Part shown: one piece after another, positions 9,833 to 19,052 of the stretch
Layout: every line of letters begins with the position of its first letter
Numbering within the stretch: position 1 is the first letter of the stretch
Assembly (NCBI GenBank): GCA_003990745.1
Contig: RBNI01001854.1
Location: 1-20,645, forward strand
Length of the DNA: 20,645 bases
Source: Jimgerdemannia flammicorona
Lineage: Eukaryota > Mucoromycota > Endogonomycetes > Endogonales > Endogonaceae
Reading direction: 5' to 3'
Translations under genes and position numbers: made by a program
Notes under the pieces: model-generated
What the model saw: only the letters and a program-made list of their open reading frames with translations
Databases searched by the model: none
Told to the model about the DNA's origin: nothing

Positions 9833-10270
9833 ACTGCTAAAGCCCCAACCAAAGGAAGTCAAAAGGCAGCTGGATATGACCTGTATATAGCTGAAGAAGT
9901 TACAGTTTCCAACCAAGAAGTTAAGCAAGTCTATACAAGAATGAGCATCCAAATCCCTGAAGGATATGTTGGAAGAATATACTGTTGCAGCAGCCTAGTA
10001 TTGAAAGGACTCTCAGTAGAAGGAGGAGTCATTGATGAAGATTATATAGGCAAAATTATTGTCCTTATCCAAAATCATAGTTGGACACTCTTTAAAATAC
10101 CCATTGGTTTCTGCATTGCCCAGATCCTATTCAAAAAAATCGAATCAACCCTGACAGTCAAGGAAGTCCCTGAACTACTACCCACCATCCAAGGATCCAA
10201 AGAATTTGGCTTATCAAACAAGGCCCCAGCCCAATCTATCACAAGCAAAGAAGAACAATTCTATAAGTAA
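9833..10270 (+). pseudogene. dUTPase domain between nucleocapsid and protease
   Basis: Five dUTPase motifs occur in order. Motif 1 is AAGYDLYIAEE (9866 on). Motif 2 is GRIYCCSSL (9971 on), where the family has GR(I/V)APRSSL. Motif 3 is GVIDEDYIGKIIV followed by NHS. Motif 4 is GFCIAQILF, where the family has R before IAQ. Motif 5 is KEFGLSN, like GFGSTG. The catalytic Asp of motif 3 is present. The Arg of motifs 2 and 4 is replaced by Cys, as CGC-to-TGC changes would produce. The family hydrolyses dUTP to dUMP and keeps uracil out of newly made DNA. It shares frame 2 with the protease and is open for about 145 codons, the usual size. In betaretroviruses the dUTPase has the same position; in non-primate lentiviruses it lies between RNase H and integrase. 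Confidence 0.9.
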
Positions 10271-10399
10271 ATCGAAGACAGATATATACCAAGTGGCCAA
10301 TGCCCCCATGGTATTGAAATGTACTCTTTCTGAATAATTGATGATTATATCTCTTGTATCAATGAACTGACTCAAAGAAGAACTAACAGAAGGAAAGCT

Positions 10400-10760
10400 C
10401 CTACAACTGAAATCACCACCATTGGATCAGACAAACTGCTTACACTTCAAGCTTTTGTCAATCGAGTACCTGTCAAGATTATGATAGACAGCAGTGCCTC
10501 AGGCAACTTCATCAATGAAGAAACAGCCAACAGACTCAAGGTCTTCACCTCTCCAGTATAACAAACTCAAGCAGTTGCTATAGCTGATGGAACCTCACAT
10601 ATTATTAGCAAGGAAGTCTGCAATCTGCTCTTTCAAATTAGTGACTACTGAGTACATATTACCTTTCAAATCATACCACTTCCTGACAATAAAATCATCC
10701 TTGGGACTCCATGGTTAAAACAAGAGAACCCTATGATCGATTGGGTAAACCATTCTCTGA
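10400..10760 (+). pseudogene. Aspartic protease of the chromovirus (DSG motif lost)
   Basis: The active-site block reads VKIMIDSSASGNFI, with Asp at 10487 and DSSA in place of DSGA (GGT to AGT would explain it). ILGTPWLKQENPMIDW follows, the conserved second block of Ty3/gypsy retropepsins. Stops interrupt the interval (TAA at 10559, TGA near 10649). The enzyme would cleave Gag-Pol. Confidence 0.85.
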
Positions 10761-11040
10761 CTATCAAGAAAGGATGCCACAACTTCAAACTGCAAGGTGA
10801 AAAGGACCCATTCAGTTCCAGTAACTCTGGACCAAAGATCACCCACATCAACAAGCTACAACTTAAGAAATTGACCAAGAAATGCCCTCTCTTTGCCATC
10901 TCCATCCAACTATCTAAAGGAGAACTCGAGAACTCTGAAGAAGACTTTTCTAAAGTTGATAGCCACATCAGACCACTACTCCAGAAATTCTGATACATAT
11001 TCCCAAAGAAGCTTCTGAAAGACCTACCTCCTAAATGAGC

Positions 11041-11760
11041 AGTAGACTATACCATCAAGACTATCCCAGATGTCAAGCCAGCCTTCAAGTCATCTACCAC
11101 ATATCACCAAAAGAAATTGATGTACTCAAGAAAGAAATCAATGAACTCCTAAAACAAGGATTCATCAGACCCAGTGTATTACCCTATGGTGCACCAGTCC
11201 TCTTTGTTGTAAAGAAAGGAGAAGATCTGTGAATATGCATTGATTACCATGACCTCAATAAACAGACCATCAAGAACTGCTGCCCACTACCTAGAATCGA
11301 TGAAATATTTGATAGACTCATCAACCCACAATTCATGAGCTCTTTTGACCTGTGAAATGGTTACTGGCAAATTACTATAAAAGAAGAAGACATCTACAAG
11401 ACAGCCTTCTAAACTTGCTATAGATACTTTGAGTTCCTGATTATGCCTTTTGGCTTAACTAATGCTCCAACAATCTTCCAGATACTGATGAACACCATCC
11501 TGCACCTATATATGGATAAATTCATTATTGTCTACATTAATGACATCCTAGTCTTCAGCAAAACCCTGGAGGAACATCTTGAACACCTTGAGCTAGTACT
11601 ACTGAAACTCTGAGAAAACTGACTCTTTGCAAAACTCAGCAAGTGCGAATTTCTCCTGAAAGAAATCCAATTTCTTAGACACATTGTTATGCCAAATAGA
11701 ATTAAAGTAGACCCCAGCAAAATCTCCGCAATCAAGGATTGGCCCAGACTAAGAAGCTAA
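11041..11760 (+). pseudogene. Reverse transcriptase (YxDD changed to YIND)
   Basis: Blocks in order are [89 protein letters not shown] and [13 protein letters not shown]. All are characteristic of Ty3/gypsy RT. The catalytic motif reads Y-I-N-D (11533-11544), GAT to AAT, which removes a metal-binding Asp. The frame is 1, entered by a shift near 11085-11105. In-frame TGA and TAA replace Arg or Gln. Confidence 0.94.
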
Positions 11761-11960
11761 AGGACCTATAGTCATTTCTGGAATTAGCAAACTATTACAG
11801 ATGATTTGTTGCCAACTTTGCCAAAATCACTACTGCTCTTACCCAAATGACCAAGCACAATAGGAAAGGAGAACAGCCCTGGACTATGAAATAAGAGAAA
11901 GACTTCAACAATTTTGTAAATTGGGGACCTGAACAAGATTCAGCCTTTCAAGCACTGAAA

Positions 11961-12353
11961 GATACCTTGATAACCACTTCAGTACTTCAAGCAGCAAATC
12001 CTGCCCTACCATATGAAGTCACTACTGATGCCTCTGACCTAGTCTTTAGAGCAGTACTCATACAAGAAGGACACCCTGTGGCCTATCACTCTTGTAAGTT
12101 CAATGATGCTGAAATCAACTATACAACTTACAAGAAGATGCTAGCTATTGTAGACACTCTGATCAAATGGTGACCATACCTAGAAGGAGCACACTTCACT
12201 ATATTGACTGACCACAAGTCATTAGTCAACATCAAGACTCAGGCTACCCTTTCTCAAAAGCAAGCCAGATGGATAAAAGTCCTCACCAACTTTGACTATG
12301 AAATCCAGTATTGCCCTGGTAAGGAAAATATTATTGCCGATGCAATCTCAAGA
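11961..12353 (+). pseudogene. RNase H domain
   Basis: PYEVTTDASDLVFRAVLIQ, HPVAYHSCKF, LTDHKSLVNI, LSQKQARWIKVL, FDYEIQYCPGKENIIADAIS are the ordered blocks of the gypsy-type RNase H. The domain degrades the RNA strand after reverse transcription. It is in frame 3. The first catalytic Asp (TDAS) and the Asp of LTDH are present. One TGA at 12171 replaces an expected Arg or Trp. Confidence 0.93.
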
Positions 12354-12559
12354 CCACCAATCAAAGAAGTTATCCAAACTCTCACCTGGATTACAAACTC
12401 TATCATGAAATAATTATCACAGCATGTACTGATGATAAGGAAGCTCAAGCACTCTGAGAAATTCTGAATAGCGATGATGCTGACAAGCATACTCAGTACC
12501 ATCAATATCAACTGAAAGACAATGCTATCTACTACAAGGACAGATTGTATGTTCCAAAC

Positions 12560-13560
12560 AACCAAGACCTCCAAAGAACTATCCTATTCGAATGTCATGA
12601 TACCCCTATAGCTGGACATTTAGGATTTGACAAATACTATGAAGTTATCTCCCAAACTTCTATTGGCCCTGCATGGCAGATTAGCTAAAGACCTACATCA
12701 CTTCTTGTGATGTCTGCCAACAGAACAAGTCCTCAATACTAGCAAAATCTGGACTACTCTACCCTATCCCAGTACCATCTGCTAATTGAGAACAAATCTC
12801 TATAGACTTCATTATACAACTATCCTGAACCAAGAATGAGAAAGATGCAATTGTTGTCTTTGTGGATTATCTCAGCAAACAAGCCCACTTCATACCAACT
12901 ACTACTATTGCAACAGCACCAGACATAGCTACACTCTTGTTTGATAACATCTTCCACTATCATGATCTTCCTAAGATCATTATTAGTAACTGAGACCTGA
13001 AATTCACCAGCCATTTTTGGAAAGCCCTCTATGCATACCTTGGAACAAAACTTATACTATCTACAGTCTTTCACCCTGAAACTGATGGCCAAACTGAAAG
13101 AATGAACCAAACTCTGGAATAAATACTAAGGAACTATATTTCCTACAGACAAGATGATTGGCATGAACACCTTACTATAGTCAAGTTTGCTTACAACAAC
13201 AGTAAGCAAGCCTCTCTTGGAATGACCCCATTCTTCACCAATACTGGACAAAATCCAAACACCTCTCTGACACTTATCTGAACTACTGATAAACCCTCCA
13301 CAGTTGAAGCTGTTGAAGAATTTCTGCTCTGAATGCACAATCTAAGCCAGATCGCAATTGAGAATTTATCATGAGCTCAAGAACAACAGTCACAGTATGT
13401 TAACCAATACTATTGAGAAGAAACCTTTGATATTAGAGAAAAAGTTCTACTAGACATCTGAGGATACCGAGTTGACAACCTCAAGCACAGACCATCTACA
13501 AAGCTGAATAGCAAGTTTATTGGACCATTCGAAGTCATTGCACAAATCTCTCCAACCTCC
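12560..13560 (+). pseudogene. Integrase (DDE triad reads D, N, E)
   Basis: A decayed HHCC region (FECHDTPIAGHLGFDKYYEV) precedes the core. The catalytic core in frame 1 reads ISIDFI (Asp at 12805), then LPKIIISN where the family has VSD (Asn at 12988), then [16 protein letters not shown] (Glu at 13096), with exactly 35 residues between the second and third positions. [26 protein letters not shown] and IGPFEVI follow, all typical of Ty3/gypsy integrase and its GPF/Y module. Asp-to-Asn at the second position abolishes the triad. Confidence 0.94.
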
Positions 13561-13702
13561 CTACAAATTGGTACTACCAGACACTATTAAGATTCACCCA
13601 GTCTTCAATGTTCAATATCTTAAGTGATATAATGAAAATAATGATGAACTATTCCCAAACTAAACCATGGAACCACCTGCACCTATCATAATTAATGACT
13701 AA

Positions 13703-13870
13703 GAAGAATACGAAGTTGAACAAATCCTCAACAAACGTGGCAACAAGAACCACCCTGAGTATCTTGTCAAATGAAAAGGTTACCCAATCTACAATGCAAT
13801 ATGGGAACCCAAGACCAATCTCTAGAATGCCATTGACTTAGTTCAGGAATATGATTCCTTGAACAACTAA
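13703..13870 (+). pseudogene. C-terminal chromodomain
   Basis: EEYEVEQILNKRG, then PEYLVK, stop, KGYP, then AIWEPKTNL and a stop, then NAIDLVQEY. This is the chromodomain signature; the stop inside is the conserved Trp of K-W-K-G-Y (TGG to TGA). Chromodomains direct integration toward modified chromatin and define chromoviruses. Frame 2, ending TAA at 13868. Confidence 0.92.
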
Positions 13871-14022
13871 AACCAAATATCTGACACTATTAGTACATAC
13901 TATATATTACCCTCCTGAACATTATAATTATCATGAACAAAATTAAGAACTCAGCAAGTTAAGACAAAGAATACTGACTCTCTAGAAAAATAGCAAAACT
14001 GAAAGCAAGTCTATTCTCCCCA

Positions 14023-14088
14023 TACTACTGGTGGGAAATAAGGCATAGATATTTAAGAAGATTTCTTAAAGGAAATTCTCCAGTAGTA
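14023..14088. repeat. Nested inverted repeat
   Basis: The outer 9-bp arms TACTACTGG (14023-14031) and CCAGTAGTA (14080-14088) enclose a perfect inner hairpin, TTTAAGAA-GAT-TTCTTAAA (14052-14070). Both pairings are exact in a region otherwise eroded by transitions. Confidence 0.7.
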
Positions 14089-14109
14089 AATGATATCAGA
14101 ATTACTTCT

Positions 14110-14183
14110 GGTATATGGCATTGAACACACAACCCTTTAACATGTGAATCTAATACATTAGGCAACTGTACTATGAGTATACC
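14110..14183 (-). ncRNA. tRNA-like remnant inside the chromovirus
   Basis: On the minus strand a 74-nt segment opens GGTATA and closes TATACC followed by A, so its ends pair. Inside are TAGTACAGTTGCC (like an A box), TTCACAT (possible anticodon loop, CAC) and GTGTTCAATGCC (like a B box). The T arm does not fold well, so this is at best a mutated tRNA copy. Confidence 0.3.
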
Positions 14184-14283
14184 ACTTTCTGAGAAAAATG
14201 GACTTTACCAGATTTTTGACCTTCCAAACAGTGTAACAACACTAGAACAAAATTAGAAGGCCCTGATGAGGACATCAAAAGCT

Positions 14284-14296
14284 AAGAAGGGGAGAG
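14284..14296 (+). promoter_or_regulatory. Polypurine tract
   Basis: AAGAAGGGGAGAG lies one base before the 3' LTR and would prime plus-strand synthesis. Confidence 0.85.
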
Positions 14297-14410
14297 TTGT
14301 AAGTGCACAACCTCCAAGCCACCGAAACCACACATCACTCTCTGAACAAGCCACCGAAATCATATGCAACAGCTAAACAAATCTGGAAATCACCTGCTTG
14401 ATCATGAAGC

Positions 14411-14448
14411 TGAGTCAAACTGAAGTCACAGCACACAAAGCTGAGTCA
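14411..14448 (+). promoter_or_regulatory. Paired TGAGTCA sites, 3' LTR
   Basis: TGAGTCA at 14411-14417 and 14442-14448, 31 bp apart and each followed by GAAGTCACA. They lie 60-95 bp before the upstream TATA box. Confidence 0.5.
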
Positions 14449-14506
14449 ATATGAAGTCACAGAATACAAGATTTACACAAATAGAATCTTACCAATTAGG
14501 ACCAAA

Positions 14507-14516
14507 TATATATATA
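14507..14516 (+). promoter_or_regulatory. Upstream TATA box of the 3' LTR
   Basis: TATATATATA is 82 bp before the ATG of the LTR ORF. A transcript from here would carry only the LTR ORF and end at the AATAAA at 16011. Confidence 0.5.
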
Positions 14517-14588
14517 CCAAGTACCAAGATGCATTAAAAGAGAGAACCAAAACAAACAAAAAACCACAACTTCTGAATACATACAAAT

Positions 14589-15690
14589 ATGACCACTGAG
14601 ATCTACAACTACATCTGTGCTGACATTTGGAATATCATTATCAACTGAGCCACACCCTCTTTGCCTCTCATGAATATCCACAGCCTAGTATCTCTCTACT
14701 TTGTAGAAGCCTGATGGAATGCTCTGAACATGCTTAGCGAGGTCCACTGAATCAGACAAATCTCAAGCTACTATCAGATCAGCTGCCTCCTAGAAGACAT
14801 GGTCAAACACCACTATGATACAGATATTACTCAGATATCTCAACACCAGAAACTCATTGCCCATAAACATTGAGAACTCTTCTATATATAAGTTCAGCAC
14901 CATTATTCCCTACCTTCGAGTTACTATCAGTGAAATGGTTATCACTCTGTCTTATGGCCAAATTGATGACATGATACAAGAACTTAACCACAAGTACCTC
15001 GAATATATTCAGACCACAGACAGAACCTTTCTGCACCCTGATGACTATATTCTGCAAATGCCTCAAGTTGGATACACCATGAAGGACATCTATGATATAA
15101 TCCAATTTGATGAAGATAAAGCAGAAGACAATGATCCCTCTGACACCAACATGACCTCAAGCCAAGGATCTCTGCCAACTCTGATCATACTACCAACCTT
15201 GTTGATGAACTTACAACAGTTTATAACCATATATGAGACTTATTGGGATAATGATTACTAGCATGAATACTAATCTGCATTCACTCTTGATTACTTCAAC
15301 TATAATGAAGAGACTGGAGAATACAACCTGTACCTTTAGACCATCCTTGAGATCAAACCAACCACTCCACCACCTATATATGAGCAATATGAACCACAGC
15401 CACCAGCTTACTATAACTCTGTGACTTATAGTGCTGTAACCTATAGAAGGTATGCAGATAGCGAATCTGATAAAAGCAAAGATGATGTACTACTCCTTTA
15501 CCCACCAACTCCATACCCAGTATATGAGACAGATGATGCTATCCTATAGGATGGTGATGAAGTCCCAATGTACTACTACCTCAGTGAATAAGGAGAATTA
15601 ATCTGCAAATAACTCTTCCTAGATGACTACTTCATCAGAGATGATATCATTAATAGTAATGTTATCAAAGACTACCTAGACAGTGTCTAA
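14589..15690 (+). pseudogene. LTR-encoded ORF, 3' LTR copy, with PPxY motifs
   Basis: It starts ATG 14589 (MTTEIYNYI) in frame 3, shifts to frame 1 at a 4-nt TATA insertion near 14888, and ends TAA 15688. Removing the 4 nt gives 366 codons. The stretch 14815-15258 is open and includes LSYGQIDDMIQELNHKYLEY and FDEDKAEDNDPSDTNM. Beyond it, the frame is broken only by TAG/TAA where Gln fits. The C-terminal part is Tyr/Pro-rich with two PPxY motifs, PPIY (15370-15381) and PPAY (15400-15411), and YPPTPYPVYE further on. PPxY is a known WW-domain ligand and, in retroviral proteins, a budding motif. No family is recognised. Synonymous-looking differences between the two LTR copies support past coding. 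Confidence 0.72.
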
Positions 15691-15753
15691 ATCTATAAAT
15701 AGCTTAGCAGTCATAGTATAGTTAGATTAGCTTTGTATGATATAACTGTGAAC

Positions 15754-15823
15754 TGACTCAGCAGTCAGATGATCTCTTGACATATCAGATCACACTTATA
15801 CTATGTGACTGCATTCTGACTCA
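15754..15823 (+). promoter_or_regulatory. Paired TGACTCA sites, 3' LTR
   Basis: TGACTCA at 15754-15760 and 15817-15823, both followed by GCA. They are conserved with the 5' LTR and precede the main TATA box. Confidence 0.5.
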
Positions 15824-15879
15824 GCAAGGTACTAAGTGTTATATTCATATCTAGCATAGTCCAGATAGCCCCTCACTAG

Positions 15880-15887
15880 TATAAATA
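15880..15887 (+). promoter_or_regulatory. Main TATA box of the 3' LTR
   Basis: TATAAATACCCCC, identical in the core to 7283. In this copy it would drive transcription outward into flanking DNA. Confidence 0.6.
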
Positions 15888-16010
15888 CCCCCTCCTCTAG
15901 ACCTCAGAATCTCAGACTTACAGACTCAAATATATAAGAACATTCCTAAACACTTCTCCACAATATCTCTTTACATAACTACTCCTAGTATAGCAATATC
16001 ATGAATAGTG

Positions 16011-16016
16011 AATAAA
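16011..16016 (+). terminator. Polyadenylation signal of the chromovirus transcript
   Basis: AATAAA, 131 bp after the main TATA box, the same spacing as in the 5' LTR. Confidence 0.55.
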
Positions 16017-16375
16017 TCTATTTAATAACCTACAAACTACTCTTAAGTAAATCCACTCTCTGTCAGATCTCACTCCTAACCACATTACAAAATTTCCTAA
16101 TTGGGTATTGTCTGCAGCGATATGCCAATTCAACTAAGCTGGTCTTAGTTTCTTGAACTTTCTGAAATATAGAAAATTCTAAACATCCAGAACTAGTCCA
16201 AAAAAGGGACTTTGGTTGAGATGTCAACCTGATCTTGAAATCAATAAGTATAGAGGACATACTTCATATGAAATTGATCTTGACCATAAGAAAATGGTCT
16301 TCCAGAATATCCAGAACTTCCAGAAAACCCTTCCAGAACTATGTAACAGTTATCCTAAAAAGCAACCCTCTTACA

Positions 16376-18150
16376 TGATTAGAATGGTGGATTAAATTAG
16401 CCCAATACAACCAACTATCTGCCTAATAACCTATCCTCTATCAGTTGAGTACCTCTGCATCCTCCAGTAGGATTATATAGTTACTGGTAAGGTAAATAGT
16501 GAGTTTATCTATTGATAATAGCTCTTTCACTAATGACTCTCTCTTCTTTTTTCTGCTAAAGTAAATGTGAGATAAGAGAGATTTCTTGGCATATTCATCT
16601 GGACTTTAGTTGGAATCTTGTGGCAGCATATAGTTTTTCTGGTACATTTCAATTATGACCTACTTGGTTCTCTCAATAAAGTACTACTCCTAGCTCTGAT
16701 CTTTATGATATTGTAGCTTTAAGGTGAGTCCAGCACTGTTTAGAAAAAGAGAGTAAGTTTTTGTAGGAGTTTCTTTGTTTTGGAAGAGGTAATAACTATA
16801 TATTGACATACCTATACTGATTGAGTATATAGTAGTATCTGTTTTGGAGTAGTATTTTCTGAGCTTACTTAGAGCAACCTTCATGACATCTCTCTGATCT
16901 GGGCTTAACTGTAAATCACTACAACTCTCTAGCCTATCCTTGAGCTTATCCTTTAGCCAGTTAATTAGAAGGTTGTATACTAATATTATATAGCTTATTG
17001 TCAGAGTCATTTGTTTGACTATATCCTTTATATAATCATAAAAACACTGGCAGTTATGTACAGTGAGATATTATATTATATAAAGGTAGACAAAATAAGT
17101 ATAGAGTTAGAGCAATTACTACTTACTTCTAAAACTCTAATAACATTCCTAAGTATGTCCCACTTGCTTTCACCTAGAGCCTTGCCCTGCATTTTCTTGT
17201 CAGTAGCAACTATTGAATCTATTGACTTTTTTTGTTTTGTTTTTTGTTTTGTTTTTTAAAAAAAAAAAAACCTTAATAATCTGAAATAAGTTGCTTTAGC
17301 TGACTGAAGAAAAAGAATATATACTACAGCAAACTCCAGTGTGCATCAGATCATTATAAATATTGAGTTCCAATATATATAGATGTCCAATATAAGCTCT
17401 TTCAGGGCTAAACTAATTACCCTACACTGTGCAGCAAATTTGTCTTATTGATCAGACTGACACAATCAGTTTGCATAACTTGGAAACTATACTCAGGGCC
17501 CCTCCTCTTTCAGATGTTTTGTCTATATATATAAGATAGTTCTGAATAGCAAGGTTCAGTATGTAGGTCTGACATTACATATGACAGCTTTCTATACTAA
17601 AGGCTACATTTTCCTATTTGAGGCTGGTTACTAAAACTTGAAAAAATGTTGAGTTATTTGTAGTATTGTCTATCATAATGGCCAAAATCTGTACTTGAAA
17701 TATTTAGTTGGCAAATTTATGTGAAAATAAATAACTAATAAAATCTGGTCTGTTTTAGGATCTCTTTCAAAATGCTGATCTGATGGCAAGTTCCCCTTTT
17801 TTATTTTGGTTGTGATCCCAAGCTTCCAGATATAACTAATAAAAACATCTGCAATATTGTCTCCAGAATGAGGGTCAGCAAGTTTGATGAAGTCAAGAGT
17901 GAGAGATTTAAGCTACCAATTGAGATTAATCTAATGATCAGTAATATCTAGAAATGAAATTACATTGGAGGATATCTATGTATTGTAATATGCCTGGCTC
18001 GATGGAGGCAAATTACAAGATTGGGAGTTGATGTAGTTTGGCTTGAGCCCTCAGTTACTTTGTTAAAAGCAATAAAATGTTCTATGTTTCCTGAGATCCT
18101 TAGTGTTTAGTGGTATAATAGTCAAGCTGGATATCTGCAAGTAGTTTCCT
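16376..18150 (-). pseudogene. hAT transposase remnant, main body
   Basis: Read on the minus strand from high to low coordinate, the hAT blocks come in order. YYNT-stop-ISSNVISFLDITDH (about 17928-17990) matches the 'TTD.WTS.N..pFLGIT.H' block, with the first catalytic Asp as Asn and Trp as TAG. LDFIKLADPHSGDNIADVF is at about 17838-17900. LAIMIDNTTNNSTFFQ (17646-17691) matches 'TDNASNN' with Asp kept. AQCRVISLALKELILD (17390-17440) matches 'RC.AH..NL'. SKWDILRNVIRVLE is at about 17130-17175. SKLRKYYSKTDTTIYSI is in the open frame 16690-17010. YWANLIHH lies just before the break. The C-terminal block continues at 5706. Upstream of 18000 the N-terminus is only faintly readable and no BED finger was found. 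Confidence 0.85.
17227..17270. repeat. T/G and A low-complexity tract
   Basis: A series of T runs separated by single G is followed by 13 A. It lies inside the hAT coding region between the AQCRVISLAL and SKWDILR blocks, so it is an expansion or insertion after the gene died. Confidence 0.8.
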
Positions 18151-19052
18151 TATTGGGATAGTTCTCTAGGTATAATGGCAATTTGTGTCTTTCCTTCTTG
18201 GATCAATCTGAGAATGGCAGAATTTGTATGTAGTGTGAGCAGTTTCCTTCTTGAGTAGCAGGTGATTTCTGTATAGCACAATGATCTCTGTGCATAATGG
18301 TCTGGCAATTTAGCAGTTCTCCTTATGCGATTTCTGCATGATGATCTCATAGTGCAAGTGGATTCCTTATGCAGGATGATCTTGGCAATATTCCTTATGC
18401 GGATTTGGTAGACAACTCAATTTGGCTTACTGGGAATTATACTGGTGCGGTTTCTTCTATACCAGGCTCACTGGGAATAATAACTTGAGTGGTGCGAATT
18501 GGGTCCTTCTGGGAATGCAGATAACTTGGAAATGGCAGATAATACAGATTCTTCCTGAATTGGCAGACTTCTTGAAAATGATGGCTTAACTGAGAATTAA
18601 CTCAGATGGTGTGAGTTCTTCTGAATCAGATTCTTCTGGGAATATGATGGCATGGATTCTTCCTGAATCGGCAGCTTTAACTGGAAAACAGGATGGTGGC
18701 TTGGAAAGGGTCTCTTGGCAAAGTTGTGTCAAAGACTGGCTTCGTTTGTGCGAATGGATCACTGCAAAGTTGTATCAGAAACTGGCTTGAGCAAGGTGGC
18801 TTTCTTTTAGGTGGCAGAAATCTTCAGACTTATCTGGCAAGCGAACTAATAATTCCAAAGGCAGTGAAGTTCTTTCTTTAACTTGGCAGCAAAATCAGCT
18901 TTGTATCGGAAAGTGGACTGGAGTGGAATAAGAAGACCAATGCTCAATCTTTAGAGGCTTCTTTGGTTTGTACTTCAATTTGGACTGAGGTTTATTCACT
19001 CTTGTCTCTGGGGTAATTTATATAAGTTGGTTGCTATCTGGTTGCTATGTAA
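18151..19052. repeat. Degenerate repetitive region between hAT and the second LTR
   Basis: Loose copies of TTCTTCCTGAAT(C/T)GGCAG, CTGGGAAT and TTCCTTATGCGG recur through 18150-18680, suggesting an eroded minisatellite. Scattered CpG remains, unlike the chromovirus. A 25-bp direct repeat lies at 18718 and 18764. No gene is supported; the short open frames at 18150-18350 (minus) and 18693-18881 (plus) follow the repeats. Confidence 0.5.
18718..18788. repeat. 25-bp direct repeat, two copies 46 bp apart
   Basis: GCAAAGTTGTGTCAAAGACT and GCAAAGTTGTATCAGAAACT, each followed by GGCTT, start at 18718 and 18764. They differ at three positions, all G/A changes. Confidence 0.75.

Larger units (their letters stand above)
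7490..13870 (+). pseudogene. Gag-Pol of the chromovirus (decayed), beginning inside the 5' LTR
   Basis: The frame can be read from ATG 7490 in U5, across the LTR end and primer-binding site, to the chromodomain stop at 13868. The 7490 frame is 2. The capsid-to-knuckle part shifts to frame 3 near 9230-9260, dUTPase and protease are in frame 2, RT in frame 1, RNase H in frame 3, integrase in frame 1, chromodomain in frame 2. At least some shifts are indel decay. Stops are almost all explicable as CAA/CAG, CGA or TGG changed by one C-to-T or G-to-A. Whether Gag and Pol were originally one ORF or linked by frameshifting cannot be told from this copy. Confidence 0.85.
13871..14283 (+). other. 3' non-coding region of the chromovirus
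   Basis: No coding frame is seen. It holds a nested stem-loop (14023-14088) and a tRNA-like segment on the minus strand (14110-14183), then leads into the polypurine tract. Confidence 0.7.
5707..16375 (+). mobile_element. Complete, inactivated Ty3/gypsy chromovirus with 2.07-kb LTRs and a dUTPase
   Basis: The element is bounded by direct repeats (5707-7778 and 14298-16375) beginning TGTAAG and ending in CA (TA in the decayed 5' copy). It has a primer-binding site at 7782 and a polypurine tract at 14284-14296. Flanking pentamers are TAGTT (5702-5706) and TGATT (16376-16380), explicable as one TGGTT target duplication after one G-to-A change on each side. Internal order is pre-Gag, capsid-like region, CCHC, dUTPase, protease, RT, RNase H, integrase, chromodomain. 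RNase H and integrase after RT, plus the C-terminal chromodomain, place it among chromoviruses. It lies within a hAT transposase gene of opposite orientation. All catalytic cores are damaged and several frameshifts are present. Confidence 0.93.
14298..16375 (+). repeat. 3' LTR of the chromovirus (2,078 bp)
   Basis: TGTAAG..TTACA. It is less eroded than the 5' copy: it keeps both upstream TGAGTCA sites and a longer clean stretch of the LTR ORF. The GC tract and order of sites match the 5' LTR. Confidence 0.92.

Noticed and set aside
5707..16375. TGA reassigned to Trp, or another alternative code, to explain internal stops
   Set aside because: TAA and TAG also interrupt the frames, many TGA stand for Arg rather than Trp, TGG is still used, and the two host genes read with the standard code.
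5707..16375. The 2-kb direct repeats as a segmental duplication
   Set aside because: TG..CA ends, a primer-binding site, a polypurine tract and gag-pol between them identify them as LTRs.
18150..18881. Short open frames on either strand in the repeat region
   Set aside because: They follow the degenerate repeats and have no family resemblance.
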